A stretch of 41,158 nt of DNA from Candidatus Paceibacter sp. (GCA_020724845.1 DYGE01000008.1:1-41158), one strand, 5' to 3'; shown: positions 17,735 to 27,283, counted from the first letter of the stretch. A program made the numbers and translations. Notes: a model not told the origin generated them from the sequence alone.

Positions 17735-17772
17735 AAAATAGCTTATAATTAAGGGTCAGCAAGTATTAATCC

Positions 17773-17907
17773 ATGTCACAGACTTATCAGCCTAAAAAAC
17801 GTAAAAGGGCCAGGAGTCACGGCTTCAGAAAGCGCAAAAAGTCCAAGGGCGGAAGACGGGTGTTGAAGGAGAGAAGGAGAAAGGGGCGCAAGCGCCTTGC
17901 GGTATAG
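17773..17907 (+). CDS. rpmH: 50S ribosomal protein L34
   Basis: Manual translation [44 protein letters not shown]; syntenic with dnaA and rnpA. Confidence 0.95.
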   Translation: MSQTYQPKKRKRARSHGFRKRKKSKGGRRVLKERRRKGRKRLAV

Positions 17908-17952
17908 GGACGACAGCAGCGAAACCGCGCTTGGTAGTTGTGGAATTTCCAA

Positions 17953-18282
17953 ATGCTAGCGAAAAAATATCGTCTTCCAATACAATTTTTACCAAAAAAA
18001 GAAGGCCGGGTTATTAGAACCCCTTTTTTTTCAATAAAAATTTTTCCTAACCCGGAAAGTCCATATCCGCGCTACGGAGTTATAATCAGCAAAAAAGTTT
18101 TTTCTAGGGCTTCTGCCCGAAACAACCTAAAGAGGACGATTTTTTCAAAGCTGGAACCAAGAAAATCCAAAGATGCGGGAGATTTTCTAATTATCGCGAA
18201 CCCGGCGGTAGGCAAGCTGGAACAAGAAGAGATTTTGAGAAAATTGGAAGAGGTTTTAAATAAGCTGCCAAGTGGCAAATAA
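17953..18282 (+). CDS. rnpA: Ribonuclease P protein component
   Basis: RYGVIISKKVFSRASARNNLKRTIFSKLE (RNR-type motif); synteny rpmH-rnpA-yidC. Confidence 0.92.
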   Translation: MLAKKYRLPIQFLPKKEGRVIRTPFFSIKIFPNPESPYPRYGVIISKKVFSRASARNNLKRTIFSKLEPRKSKDAGDFLIIANPAVGKLEQEEILRKLEEVLNKLPSGK

Positions 18283-18354
18283 GTTAGCCCGGCTAGCCGT
18301 TTTGTAGTAAAATCTATTTAGGAATACTTACCAGTATTAATAAAACATTTACTT

Positions 18355-19086
18355 ATGTTTCAAACAATTTTTCAAGATCCGCTCTTAAACATCTTAATTT
18401 TTCTTTATAACGAAGTTACCTTCCAAGATTTGGGATTGGCAATTATTTTGTTGACCGTAATAATCCGGATTGTTTTTCTGCCGCTGTTTTATAAAAGCGC
18501 CAAAAATCAGATCTTAATACAGAGGCTTCAGCCAGAACTTACCAAAATTCAGCACGATCATAAAAATGACAGGGAAAAGCAGGCTCAAGCCATGATGGAG
18601 TTGTATAAAAAACATAACGTTAACCCTTTTGCGGGGTTTTTAATGCTTTTGATACAGTTGCCGGTGCTGATTGCCATTTATAGGGTGTTTTTGGCTGGCT
18701 TTCCCCCGGAGGTCTTGGATCGCTTATATGATTTTGTGATGAGGCCGGAATTTCTTCACACGACGCTGTTAGGCTTGATAGATCTTGATAAAAAGAGTAT
18801 TCTTATGGTTAGTTTGGCGGCTGTTGCCCAATACCTTCAGGGCCGCCTGATGCTTCCGAAGATTGAAAAGGGAAGAGAGCTTTCTCCTCCGGAAAAGATC
18901 GGAAGACAAATGGTCTATTTCGGGCCGATACTTACAGTGGTTATTTTATATAACCTGCCGTCGGCCATAGGACTTTACTGGCTGGTAACATCAGTATTCT
19001 CGGTTGGCCAGCAAATATATATCAATAAAACTCTTAACTTGGGCGAAGAAAAAAAAGAACATGGAATCCCTCAAACAAAAAATTGA
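18355..19086 (+). CDS. yidC: Membrane protein insertase YidC/Oxa1
   Basis: Multiple TM segments, LAIILLTVIIRIVFLPLFYKSAKNQILIQRLQPEL, LYKKHNVNPFAGFLMLLIQLPVLIAIYRVF. Confidence 0.94.
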   Translation: MFQTIFQDPLLNILIFLYNEVTFQDLGLAIILLTVIIRIVFLPLFYKSAKNQILIQRLQPELTKIQHDHKNDREKQAQAMMELYKKHNVNPFAGFLMLLIQLPVLIAIYRVFLAGFPPEVLDRLYDFVMRPEFLHTTLLGLIDLDKKSILMVSLAAVAQYLQGRLMLPKIEKGRELSPPEKIGRQMVYFGPILTVVILYNLPSAIGLYWLVTSVFSVGQQIYINKTLNLGEEKKEHGIPQTKN

Positions 19087-19492
19087 AGAAATACTTAATG
19101 CCGGCGGATTCGATTTTTCTGTGGAAGCAGATTCGGAATCTAACCGACTCGCCATTTTTATTCATGATGAAAGATTGGTGAAAAAATTTCTGCCCAAGCT
19201 GGTTATGGATCTGGAACATATCGCCAAAATAATCGCCAGGAAGCTGAACATAGAAAAAGTTAATGTAGATGTTAACAACTACAAAAAAGAGAGGGAGCAA
19301 ATTATCGCCGAGCTGGCGAAAGCGGCGGCCAGGAAAGTTTTGGCAGAAAAGAAAGACGTTGAACTTCCGGCAATGAATTCTTATGAGCGCCGAATCGTGC
19401 ATGTGGAGCTTGCAACCAGGCCGGATGTAAGAACAGAAAGTTTAGGAGAGGGAGCGGCTAGGCATATCGTGGTGAGGCCGACTGAACTATAA
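19061..19492 (+). CDS. KhpB/Jag-type KH-R3H RNA-binding protein (short form)
   Basis: MESLKQKIEEILNAGGFDFSVEADSESNRLAIFI (KH-like), PAMNSYERRIVHVELA (R3H-like); overlaps the yidC 3' end. Confidence 0.88.
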   Translation: MESLKQKIEEILNAGGFDFSVEADSESNRLAIFIHDERLVKKFLPKLVMDLEHIAKIIARKLNIEKVNVDVNNYKKEREQIIAELAKAAARKVLAEKKDVELPAMNSYERRIVHVELATRPDVRTESLGEGAARHIVVRPTEL

Positions 19493-19525
19493 AAGTCCCG
19501 ACGTTGCGTCGGGACTTTTGTTTTC
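19491..19525. terminator. Bidirectional terminator between khpB/jag and the T4SS locus
   Basis: AAAAGTCCCGAC-GTTGC-GTCGGGACTTTT. Confidence 0.88.
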
Positions 19526-19534
19526 ACATATTTT

Positions 19535-20641
19535 CTATTCTAGGTTGAAACTATAAAATCTGTTATCAATTCGGTTTTTGAAGTACAGCCTGCCGGCATA
19601 TACTTCTAAATGTTCGGCATCAATAGCTACATTCTTGTTCTCGGTTGTTAGCTCGAAAACACCTGCGCCGGTAAGATCTATCTCATAAAGAGCGTCGTCA
19701 AAATAAACCGATTTTTTATAGTAATCATCCGGCAACTCGGTATTCAAGCCGATGTTTTTCGGCACCGCGCAGTAGAGCTTGCTGCCAAGATAGATAAGGC
19801 ACTTTGACGGCAGGGTGGTAAAATTGAAAACGTTCAATACTTCTCCGGCGTGATCCACTAAGCTGATGAATGGGCTTCGGTTGACGCTGAACAGCGCCAG
19901 GCCTAAATCGCTATTTTCAAACCACTTGGCAGTCAATCCAATTTCGTCTTCAAAGAGCGGGGTTAGCCGGTTGTTAGAGAGGTTTAATGACCAGATTGAC
20001 GAAGCGTGCTCTACCGATGCCGGAACGGAAAGAAATACCAGTTCATCAGATACCCAATCGAGCTCCAGGGCTTTTTGGGTTAGATCAAGTGCCTTGCTGC
20101 TTCTGCCATTGCTTAGATTCAGGATGTTTAGAGAGTTTTCGTTGGCGTATATCAATCGTTGAGAGTCCGGCGACCAAGCGGCGGCGATGGTATTTTCCGG
20201 AAGCGGCTGCCAGCTGTCGGTGGCAGTATTAAAAATACCAAAAGTTGGGAGATTCGGATAGTTAAATTTTGCTAGCGCATAGCGGCCATTCGGGGAGGCG
20301 GTCACGCGGTTCAATCTGGTAATGATCTGGGAATTAACGGTGGATCGCTCTCCAGCTTCCGTTTCCTTTACTACTTGGCCGGCGAGGGTTACATAATAAA
20401 AGTCGCCAGTTTCCACATTTATCCAGTAATCAAAAATTGGAAAATCTTCCAGGGCCTGCAACTGGGGCTCTTCGGCTTCTTCCGGCTCGGCTATCTCTCT
20501 GTCAATTTTTTCTGACCCAGGGAAAAGGCCGCCAATGAATTCCGGCAAAGCCTCTCTTTCCCGGAAAAAGAAATAGTATACCGCTCCGGCAATTGCCGTG
20601 ATTACTAGAATTATCGCTATGTATTTTAAATATTTTTTCAT
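19535..20641 (-). CDS. Membrane-anchored beta-propeller-like protein
   Basis: N-terminal TM YLKYIAIILVITAIAGAVYYFFF; repeats such as TASPNGRYALAKF, AAAWSPDSQRLIYANENSLNILNL. Confidence 0.65.
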   Translation of the reverse strand: MKKYLKYIAIILVITAIAGAVYYFFFREREALPEFIGGLFPGSEKIDREIAEPEEAEEPQLQALEDFPIFDYWINVETGDFYYVTLAGQVVKETEAGERSTVNSQIITRLNRVTASPNGRYALAKFNYPNLPTFGIFNTATDSWQPLPENTIAAAWSPDSQRLIYANENSLNILNLSNGRSSKALDLTQKALELDWVSDELVFLSVPASVEHASSIWSLNLSNNRLTPLFEDEIGLTAKWFENSDLGLALFSVNRSPFISLVDHAGEVLNVFNFTTLPSKCLIYLGSKLYCAVPKNIGLNTELPDDYYKKSVYFDDALYEIDLTGAGVFELTTENKNVAIDAEHLEVYAGRLYFKNRIDNRFYSFNLE

Positions 20642-20644
20642 ATT

Positions 20645-21922
20645 TTATTGTATGCAGCACTGGATATTGGCCGGTCCAGGACAAATACCGGCTTCAAATC
20701 TTCCTCCTAAACAGGCGCTGCTCCCAGTCTGTTTGCAGACACCCCCTTTACTAGTACACGCTTCCGATTGTTGAAAAACTTGGACTACGCATTGTCCGCC
20801 CTCAACTTTGCCGCCTTGATTTATGCAGCTTGTGTTTGCTATACACCACCCATCCGGCGCGTAAAAAGAGAATCCGCTCTGGCATTCACATTTATTAGGT
20901 CCAGTGAATTCTGCGCCAAGAACGCATTTTTTGCAGGTGAATTCTTCCAACTGCTCCCTTCCGCCAATAGTGATGCTGGTTTTGTCGTAGGTGCCGGCGC
21001 TGCAAAGGGGCACTCCTCCGGCGCCGCGAGTGTCGCCCGCAATGGTTTGTGACTGTCCTCCGGCTCCGGGGGCTACCTGCGCTCTCTGGATAATCTCGTC
21101 AATATTAACAGGGGGCGCTTCCGGGTTCCTTATATTTAAAAGGTCTGGGTTCACGGTTCCGAGGATCACTGTCGCCCCCAAGAGAAGAATTAGCCCCACT
21201 ACCGCCTGGGTGATTCGCCCCCTCGCTTCTTCTTGGGTGCTGACTCCTCCGGCGGAGAGGACATATTGAAGCGCTCCGAAAACGATTGAGCCGAAAGCAA
21301 CTAGGCCGGCTATCATCAGGGCGAATTGGTAAATTCTCGCGATGTACCTTGAAAGAAGCTGGGGATCGCCGGATAGGAGTTCCGGACAATCGCCACCAAC
21401 TCCCGGCTGGCAAGGGATAGGGACCGCGAGCTGATACCCCTGCAATTCTTGAGTGACTGCTGTGGGTATGTTTTCTAGTGACGTGAAATTAGTTGGGTTG
21501 ATCATGCAACCAATGAGTTGGGAGCTTTGAGGGTCTGGCAAAGAAGTGCCGGGTATTGGTTTTACGCTTCCGTCCGCGGCTCTATAATAAGGCGTGCCAT
21601 TATCACATCGGTAAGACACTTGACCATCGGTAACTTTTACCGCGTTTTCTAATGTCCTGCATTTGGACGTTGCCTGGTCCAATGTAGTTCCGGGCGGACA
21701 AACAGGTTCTTTTGTTCCGCCAGTGCTAGCGCTTTTACCTCCCGTAAAATAATCAACTCCCGCATTGATTAATGATCCGCCAGGTAGTACATTCGTGACA
21801 GTTCTGAAGCTTCTTCTTAGAAGCGATTCTTCTGCCGCTAGTCCTACTTGGCTAAATCCAAATAGGATGGCGATCGTCAGAAAAAGGACAGTTAGTATTT
21901 TAAATGTGGAACTATTTTTCAT
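20645..21922 (-). CDS. VirB2/TrbC-like pilin-domain protein with a Cys-rich C-terminal extension
   Basis: Signal peptide; two-TM module IYQFALMIAGLVAFGSIVFGALQYVLSAGG...ITQAVVGLILLLGATVILGTVNPDL; 14 Cys in the C-terminal tail by hand count. Confidence 0.72.
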   Translation of the reverse strand: MKNSSTFKILTVLFLTIAILFGFSQVGLAAEESLLRRSFRTVTNVLPGGSLINAGVDYFTGGKSASTGGTKEPVCPPGTTLDQATSKCRTLENAVKVTDGQVSYRCDNGTPYYRAADGSVKPIPGTSLPDPQSSQLIGCMINPTNFTSLENIPTAVTQELQGYQLAVPIPCQPGVGGDCPELLSGDPQLLSRYIARIYQFALMIAGLVAFGSIVFGALQYVLSAGGVSTQEEARGRITQAVVGLILLLGATVILGTVNPDLLNIRNPEAPPVNIDEIIQRAQVAPGAGGQSQTIAGDTRGAGGVPLCSAGTYDKTSITIGGREQLEEFTCKKCVLGAEFTGPNKCECQSGFSFYAPDGWCIANTSCINQGGKVEGGQCVVQVFQQSEACTSKGGVCKQTGSSACLGGRFEAGICPGPANIQCCIQ

Positions 21923-21923
21923 A

Positions 21924-22625
21924 TTATTGAATAATAAAAGTTGTCAGTTTGGATGCAACCTCTAAAATGTTAAAAACATTTTGGACGCTAGCGGAAATGA
22001 CTATTTCGGTTTGGGCCGGAGCATCTCCGGAAGAAAGGTTCAGTGTCAGCACTTCAGGGTTGGCGGCTGCTTGATCAACTTGCTGGCCGTTTACTCTCCA
22101 GAAGAACAATAGCTCGCTCAAGCTTGCTGCGTTAAAGAAATAAGGCAAAGCGGCAAATTCTTGCTCTCCTAATCCTCTGGTTCTGGTTGGGGATTTGGCC
22201 TCTATGACAACCTCCGGCCGGGTGCCTGGGATTTCCACAAATTTATCCAAATCAACTCCGTTGTAGCCGGCTACCGTGATCCGGATTGTCTGATCATCGC
22301 TGCTGCCGAGAAAACTTGCCGATTTCAATCCGGGGCCGGAGGCGAACAGCTTGTCGTCCAAAGACCAGCGAATATTATATCTGGATAAATTGACCACCCT
22401 TCCATTATCAATTAGGTCAAAGGAGATTTCTACCGGCGAATTATTGCTGGGAAGTATCAGCCCCTGATAGTCGGGTGGAACGTAGTTGGCGGCCTGCCAG
22501 GATACTAGAAACTGCGGCGCGACTTGGGCGCCTGTGTAACTAACAACTAACAACCAACAACCAACAACAAGAACGACTGCCAGTCGGACAGAAAGTTTGT
22601 TAAATTTGTTTGTTAATTTAAACAT
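21924..22625 (-). CDS. Exported protein of unknown function in the T4SS-like locus
   Basis: Signal-peptide-like hydrophobic segment LAVVLVVGCWLLVVSYTGAQ; co-directional, tightly packed with neighbours. Confidence 0.6.
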   Translation of the reverse strand: MFKLTNKFNKLSVRLAVVLVVGCWLLVVSYTGAQVAPQFLVSWQAANYVPPDYQGLILPSNNSPVEISFDLIDNGRVVNLSRYNIRWSLDDKLFASGPGLKSASFLGSSDDQTIRITVAGYNGVDLDKFVEIPGTRPEVVIEAKSPTRTRGLGEQEFAALPYFFNAASLSELLFFWRVNGQQVDQAAANPEVLTLNLSSGDAPAQTEIVISASVQNVFNILEVASKLTTFIIQ

Positions 22626-22637
22626 TTTGCCAGATTA

Positions 22638-23066
22638 CTAATTACTGCCCGCTAATTCTGGTTTGGGGGCCGTGGGAACAGTCGGTCCTCTGCCGGCTGT
22701 TTGCGCGCCCGCGCCTACTTTGCCTTTTTTATCTAGCGGCTTGACGACTCTTCCGGCGGTTTCAATTCCCGCGGAAACTACGGCGCTGCGGTCGGCCATG
22801 ATAGTTAAAATCCAACCGATTGTAGATATCGGCAGGGCGCCCGCGTAAGGTATCATTTCCAGCAGGTTGGAAATGAGGTCAAAGGTCGCGTTAACCCCGC
22901 TCATTCTTAAATATACCTGCGTAGCCGGAAAGCGTATGGCGTCCAAGATGAAAAAATCATCCAAGCCGAAAAAGAATAGGACTATACCAATGCCATCGGC
23001 CAAAAGGTAGTAAGGGGTGATAAAAACTATATCCGCAATGTTAAGTTTTGGTTGGTGTTTTTCCAT
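22638..23066 (-). CDS. Small integral membrane protein of the T4SS-like locus
   Basis: Hydrophobic segments VFITPYYLLADGIGIVLFFFGL and LPISTIGWILTIM. Confidence 0.6.
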   Translation of the reverse strand: MEKHQPKLNIADIVFITPYYLLADGIGIVLFFFGLDDFFILDAIRFPATQVYLRMSGVNATFDLISNLLEMIPYAGALPISTIGWILTIMADRSAVVSAGIETAGRVVKPLDKKGKVGAGAQTAGRGPTVPTAPKPELAGSN

Positions 23067-23075
23067 TGCGCGTGT

Positions 23076-24791
23076 TTATTTTTTATCTCTTTGCTCTAGA
23101 ATTTGCTCCGGTTTGGTAGTGACTATTTTGTCTTCCAGATAAGACGCGATAATTTGAATGGCCACGTGATTCAGGCCGGCGAAAAACAGCCCTTCGCCGA
23201 CATTGGCTTCAAGAAGGAGGCTTCTTTCTCCTTGGGTCAGATTAAAAGTCTTTGCCACCAAGTCAACCATCGCAGGAGATTGTTTGAGAAGAAGCTGGAG
23301 AGAGGAGTTAGTGATAATCGGCCGGCCGTAGGGCGATCTTAGAAAATCCTCAACGTCTTGAGTGATAGTGGTTATTCCTAAAAAATATTTCCGACAGCGT
23401 TTTACTAGACCGAACAGGAAAGTCGCCCCATCCTCGTATTTCATCAGCACCCAGGCTTCGTCAATGACCAGCACTCTCTTTTTCAATTGGGCGCGGATTA
23501 AGCTCCAGATGAAGTTTAATACTATATACATAGCAATCGGCCGGAGCTCGTCTTCCAGGTCGCGGATGGAAAATACGATTAGGCGATTTTTGACGTCAAC
23601 GTTAGTCGGTTGATTAGTGAACCCGGCATAGCTGCCCTGGGTATATTTGTATAACCGATCCGCCAATCCGCGGCCACCTTCCATATTTTCCAGGATTTTC
23701 TGGAGGTCTTCCAGCAGGGGCGGCGCTGCCTTGGAGAAGTCTTTTCCGGGAACGATGTCATGTGAAGCGTAGGCCTCGCCGATGGCCCGGTCTAAAATAG
23801 CGTCTTCTTCCGGAGTTATTTTTCCGAGCATGATTTTAAGCAATCCGGCCAGGTTTACTATATGAGACCGCAGCACATCTGCCGGATCCTCGCCTTCCGG
23901 AATCATCGGTATATCAAACGGATTGATGTGGTGGTCGGAGGCGAGAGATATTTTGAAGTAGCTTCCTCCAACCGCCGAAGCGAGGTTCTGGTATTCATTT
24001 TCCGGGTCAATGACCAGCACATCCACCCCCATCATCAAGAGGCGCAGAATCTCCAATTTAGTCGCGTAAGATTTTCCGCTTCCGGACTTTGCGAAAATGA
24101 CCATATTGGCATTCTCCAGAGAAAATCGGTCAAAGATTATCAGGGTGTTATTGTGCCTGTTAATGCCGTACATTATCCCATCGTCCGATGTAAGCTCCGC
24201 GGAAGTGAAGGGGAAAATAGAAGATAGCGGGCCGGAATTTAGTGGAGCATGAATCAGCAGCTTGTCTTGGCCTAGTGGAAGAGAGGAATTAAACCCCTCA
24301 ATTTGCTGGAATAGAGCCGGCTTTACGTAAACCAAACGGCTTTCTAGCAAAGAGTTGATGCTGGTTTCGGTTTTCTTGAGATCTTTTAGGGTATCCGCGT
24401 AGATGGTGATGTATACGCCGACGTTGAATAAATGTTCTCTGGACTGCTGAAGCGCGTCCCGGAGCGATTCAATATCTTGGTAAGCAGTTTCCAAAAGCGG
24501 GTCGCGGACTTTGCCTTTTTCCTGCTTTTCAATAATTTGCGACTCTACTTGAGCGGCCTTTTTTCTTAGCCGCTTTAGGGCCAGCGGGGTTTCAACCGGA
24601 TGGACGAAAATAGAGATATCCAAGAGTTCCGGCATGTCTATGATTCCGGAGAACCAGCCGGTGGAGAGGTATCGGGGATAGGTGAAGATAAAAATGGTCT
24701 TGGCAAATTTGTCGCCGATTTTTAAATAATTGGAATCTATTTCAATGCCGGGAGGGGCAATTGCGTTTATTAATGCTTTTTCGTCTGGCAT
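23076..24791 (-). CDS. VirB4/TraC-family conjugation-type ATPase
   Basis: Walker A MVIFAKSGSGKSYATKLEIL, DVLVIDPENEYQNLASAVGGSYFKIS, Walker B KRVLVIDEAWVLMKYEDGATFLFGLVKRCRKY, TQDVEDFL. Confidence 0.93.
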   Translation of the reverse strand: MPDEKALINAIAPPGIEIDSNYLKIGDKFAKTIFIFTYPRYLSTGWFSGIIDMPELLDISIFVHPVETPLALKRLRKKAAQVESQIIEKQEKGKVRDPLLETAYQDIESLRDALQQSREHLFNVGVYITIYADTLKDLKKTETSINSLLESRLVYVKPALFQQIEGFNSSLPLGQDKLLIHAPLNSGPLSSIFPFTSAELTSDDGIMYGINRHNNTLIIFDRFSLENANMVIFAKSGSGKSYATKLEILRLLMMGVDVLVIDPENEYQNLASAVGGSYFKISLASDHHINPFDIPMIPEGEDPADVLRSHIVNLAGLLKIMLGKITPEEDAILDRAIGEAYASHDIVPGKDFSKAAPPLLEDLQKILENMEGGRGLADRLYKYTQGSYAGFTNQPTNVDVKNRLIVFSIRDLEDELRPIAMYIVLNFIWSLIRAQLKKRVLVIDEAWVLMKYEDGATFLFGLVKRCRKYFLGITTITQDVEDFLRSPYGRPIITNSSLQLLLKQSPAMVDLVAKTFNLTQGERSLLLEANVGEGLFFAGLNHVAIQIIASYLEDKIVTTKPEQILEQRDKK

Positions 24792-24795
24792 GTTT

Positions 24796-25482
24796 TTATT
24801 TTTCTAATTCTAAGTCAACGCTTTTTTCAATCGTTGCCGGGTTATAAAGATTATAGAATAACTCAACCAACTCATCGTCATTCAATGGTATGGCTCTTAA
24901 TCCCATCTGATTTAATCCTCCGACGACTTCATCAACCCGGTGGTTAAGCTGTTCCAATTGTTCCTCAAAAGCCTGTTCGCCTTTCTGCTCTTCTGATTGG
25001 GCGGCTCCCTTGCCTCCGAACAGCTTATCCATAATATTCAGCCCTCCGGTTGGCAGTTGGATTGGATCATAAGGAACAACCACGAAAAATCGCTTCTGCA
25101 TAATAGCATTCTCTCCCACGATAGTTTTAATAAACTCTTTATATTCAGAAATCTGATTTTTAAGAAGCCCATTCTCTTCCTTAGCTTCCTGCTCTTCTAA
25201 TTTCCCCAAATACCCCTCAATGTTTAATTTTCTGGAATGAATGAAAAATTGGACGGAAAAATCCAGGGAGTTCAAAAATCCTTGAAAGGCATAGGTAATC
25301 AAGCCCTGTTCCTCTTCTGATCTTAAGGCAAAGTTGATTCCGGAAACCAAGAGGACCTTTCTAAGCGACCCGCTTTTTAGGCGGATAACGTCTCGTTCAA
25401 TCGCCTTAATTTCTATAAATTGTTGTGTGGCCGAAGCCTCCTTCTTTTTGTCTGCCATAATTACATTATTATTATACCTCAA
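24796..25482 (-). CDS. TraC/VirB4 N-terminal-like protein
   Basis: QQFIEIKAIERDVIRLKSGSLRKVLLVSGINFALRSEEEQ; sits directly between PrgI-like and VirB4 genes. Confidence 0.65.
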   Translation of the reverse strand: MRYNNNVIMADKKKEASATQQFIEIKAIERDVIRLKSGSLRKVLLVSGINFALRSEEEQGLITYAFQGFLNSLDFSVQFFIHSRKLNIEGYLGKLEEQEAKEENGLLKNQISEYKEFIKTIVGENAIMQKRFFVVVPYDPIQLPTGGLNIMDKLFGGKGAAQSEEQKGEQAFEEQLEQLNHRVDEVVGGLNQMGLRAIPLNDDELVELFYNLYNPATIEKSVDLELEK

Positions 25483-25483
25483 A

Positions 25484-25996
25484 TTACCTATAATCTATTC
25501 TCCTTGCTTTTTCTTTCTCGCCGGTGATTTTCTGCATTACCTCATATCTTTCCTGCGGAGTCTTTATTTTTTCGGTTACCGGCTGTTTAATGGGCTTTTC
25601 CCGCTTTGGCACCGGCTGTTTGCTGGTCTTGAGCTGGTCCCATAAATCATTGATTTTTGATTTTACCACAGTTATCTTAGATTCTCCTTCCGGCAGGGCT
25701 GGCGCTTTTATTGCTTCCGCCTTTCGCTCCCAGAGATATAGGCGGGGCTTCCAGTAGAAACTTAAGGCAGCAAGAGCAGTGACTGACAAGGGGCGGCCAT
25801 TTACTTTAATGAAGGCAAAAGCGGCCATTATAAGCGTGAAGATGCTGGTTATTAATAGCCAAACCGGAGTAGAAAGAAAGAAGAAGAGGGCGAAGCCGAC
25901 TGCTCCGGCGGCCGCAAGATACAAAAACTGCCGAAGGGTCAGCGGCCCGATGATTTTGTCTTCTGTTTCTATGAATTGTGGTACTTGGAATTGCAC
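25484..25996 (-). CDS. PrgI-family (VirB3-like) membrane protein
   Basis: MQFQVPQFIETEDKIIGPLTLRQFLYLAAAGAVGFALFFFL, two TM segments, AALSFYWKPRLYLWERK. Confidence 0.85.
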   Translation of the reverse strand: MQFQVPQFIETEDKIIGPLTLRQFLYLAAAGAVGFALFFFLSTPVWLLITSIFTLIMAAFAFIKVNGRPLSVTALAALSFYWKPRLYLWERKAEAIKAPALPEGESKITVVKSKINDLWDQLKTSKQPVPKREKPIKQPVTEKIKTPQERYEVMQKITGEKEKARRIDYR

Positions 25997-26005
25997 GTTT
26001 ATTGC

Positions 26006-27283
26006 CTATCTTAATTTTCTTAGGTCTACAACGTTGTCATCGCTGACTTCCTTTTTAGGTATTCCTAAATTATTAACCGGAGTTCGATTGCCGTTGTAAT
26101 GCACTATCCGGTTGTTGGTCGGCTTTTTGTCCAGCTCAACCACAAGCTTTGATCTTTTCTTTTTCTGCTCCTCTGTCGGCGGCTGGCTGGGCGCTTTGGG
26201 CCTGGCGCTTAAATATTCCGGAGCTTTTTCTCTGCTAACCGGCTTAGCCGGGGCTGGCGGACTCGGCGCTTTAGCCGGTAATGTCGTTCGCGGCCTTTCC
26301 TGTTTTGGTTCGTCTTTGGCTTTAGGCATCGGCGGAGCTGTAATCTTAGTTATTATAGGTTGTGAGTTGTCGGTTGTTGGTTGGTCGTCTGGCGCTTCCA
26401 GGCGTACTGGAATTCCTTTCTTTTTTTCTTCTTCTGCTTGCGAATAATTTTTTACCTTAATATTCAAGGACGGCCTTCGGGCGGAAAGCTGTTCTTTGGT
26501 GGGCGGAGTAAAGATGGATTTTTCTTGATGCAGATAGAAGGGGCTTGCTGCTTCCGGCAAGGGCGCCGCTCCTGCTTCAGCGCGTTTCGGCCCCGGAACT
26601 TCTCTTGGTTCTGGCGGAGGCGGAGCAGGAACGCGCGGCGGAGACGGATAAGCTTTTGTTTTTTCGAAGGATTCTAAATCCACCCTGGGTCCTTTTGATA
26701 AGCCGGCAACCTCCTCCATTGGTTTTGGCGCTTCGGACGGCTCTTCTATTTTATCTGTCGGTGGAACTGGTTTGGGTGTTGGAGGCGCTGGAGGCGGAGT
26801 CGGCTTTTCTTCAACCGTAGGGATCGCGGACAACGGCGCCGGCTCTTCCGAGGACGGCTCCGCAGTTGCAACTTCGGCAGTTTCCGGCTCAACCCCTGGT
26901 TCTGCTAATGGCGGCGTCTGGAATTCAGCCGTTTTTTGTCGCGGCTCGCCAAACCGGATTGCCCTTATATCTATATCAACGTATTTTCTTAACTCCCCCT
27001 CAACCGGGCTTAATATTTTTGTGACGATATCTTCAGAAACCGTCTTGGCAGTCTGAAAGTTTATTTTAAGCCCCTCGCTTATCTCATTTATAAAGCTCGC
27101 CGGGCTTAATTCCTTGGTGACTAATTTGTAAATAGTTCTTGGAATAATGGCTTGTCTTACTCCTTTTTGCCCTAGTCGTCTATTTAATTCAGCCACCAAA
27201 AGGGCTGACTCCGGCGAGGAGAGCCAGTTTTGCACTTTTTCTGGTAAGTCAGAAAATTTCATTTTTTCATTTTGGTTTGCCAT
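26006..27283 (-). CDS. Pro-rich cytoplasmic protein of the T4SS-like locus
   Basis: Long Pro/Glu/Ala-rich linker (VEEKPTPPPAPPTPKPVPPTDKIEEPSEAPKP); no signal or TM seen. Confidence 0.55.
   Translation of the reverse strand: MANQNEKMKFSDLPEKVQNWLSSPESALLVAELNRRLGQKGVRQAIIPRTIYKLVTKELSPASFINEISEGLKINFQTAKTVSEDIVTKILSPVEGELRKYVDIDIRAIRFGEPRQKTAEFQTPPLAEPGVEPETAEVATAEPSSEEPAPLSAIPTVEEKPTPPPAPPTPKPVPPTDKIEEPSEAPKPMEEVAGLSKGPRVDLESFEKTKAYPSPPRVPAPPPPEPREVPGPKRAEAGAAPLPEAASPFYLHQEKSIFTPPTKEQLSARRPSLNIKVKNYSQAEEEKKKGIPVRLEAPDDQPTTDNSQPIITKITAPPMPKAKDEPKQERPRTTLPAKAPSPPAPAKPVSREKAPEYLSARPKAPSQPPTEEQKKKRSKLVVELDKKPTNNRIVHYNGNRTPVNNLGIPKKEVSDDNVVDLRKLR

Noticed and set aside
20330-20365. Possible further in-frame repeat word in the propeller gene (GERSTVNSQ)
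   Set aside because: Too short and not clearly repeated within the window.
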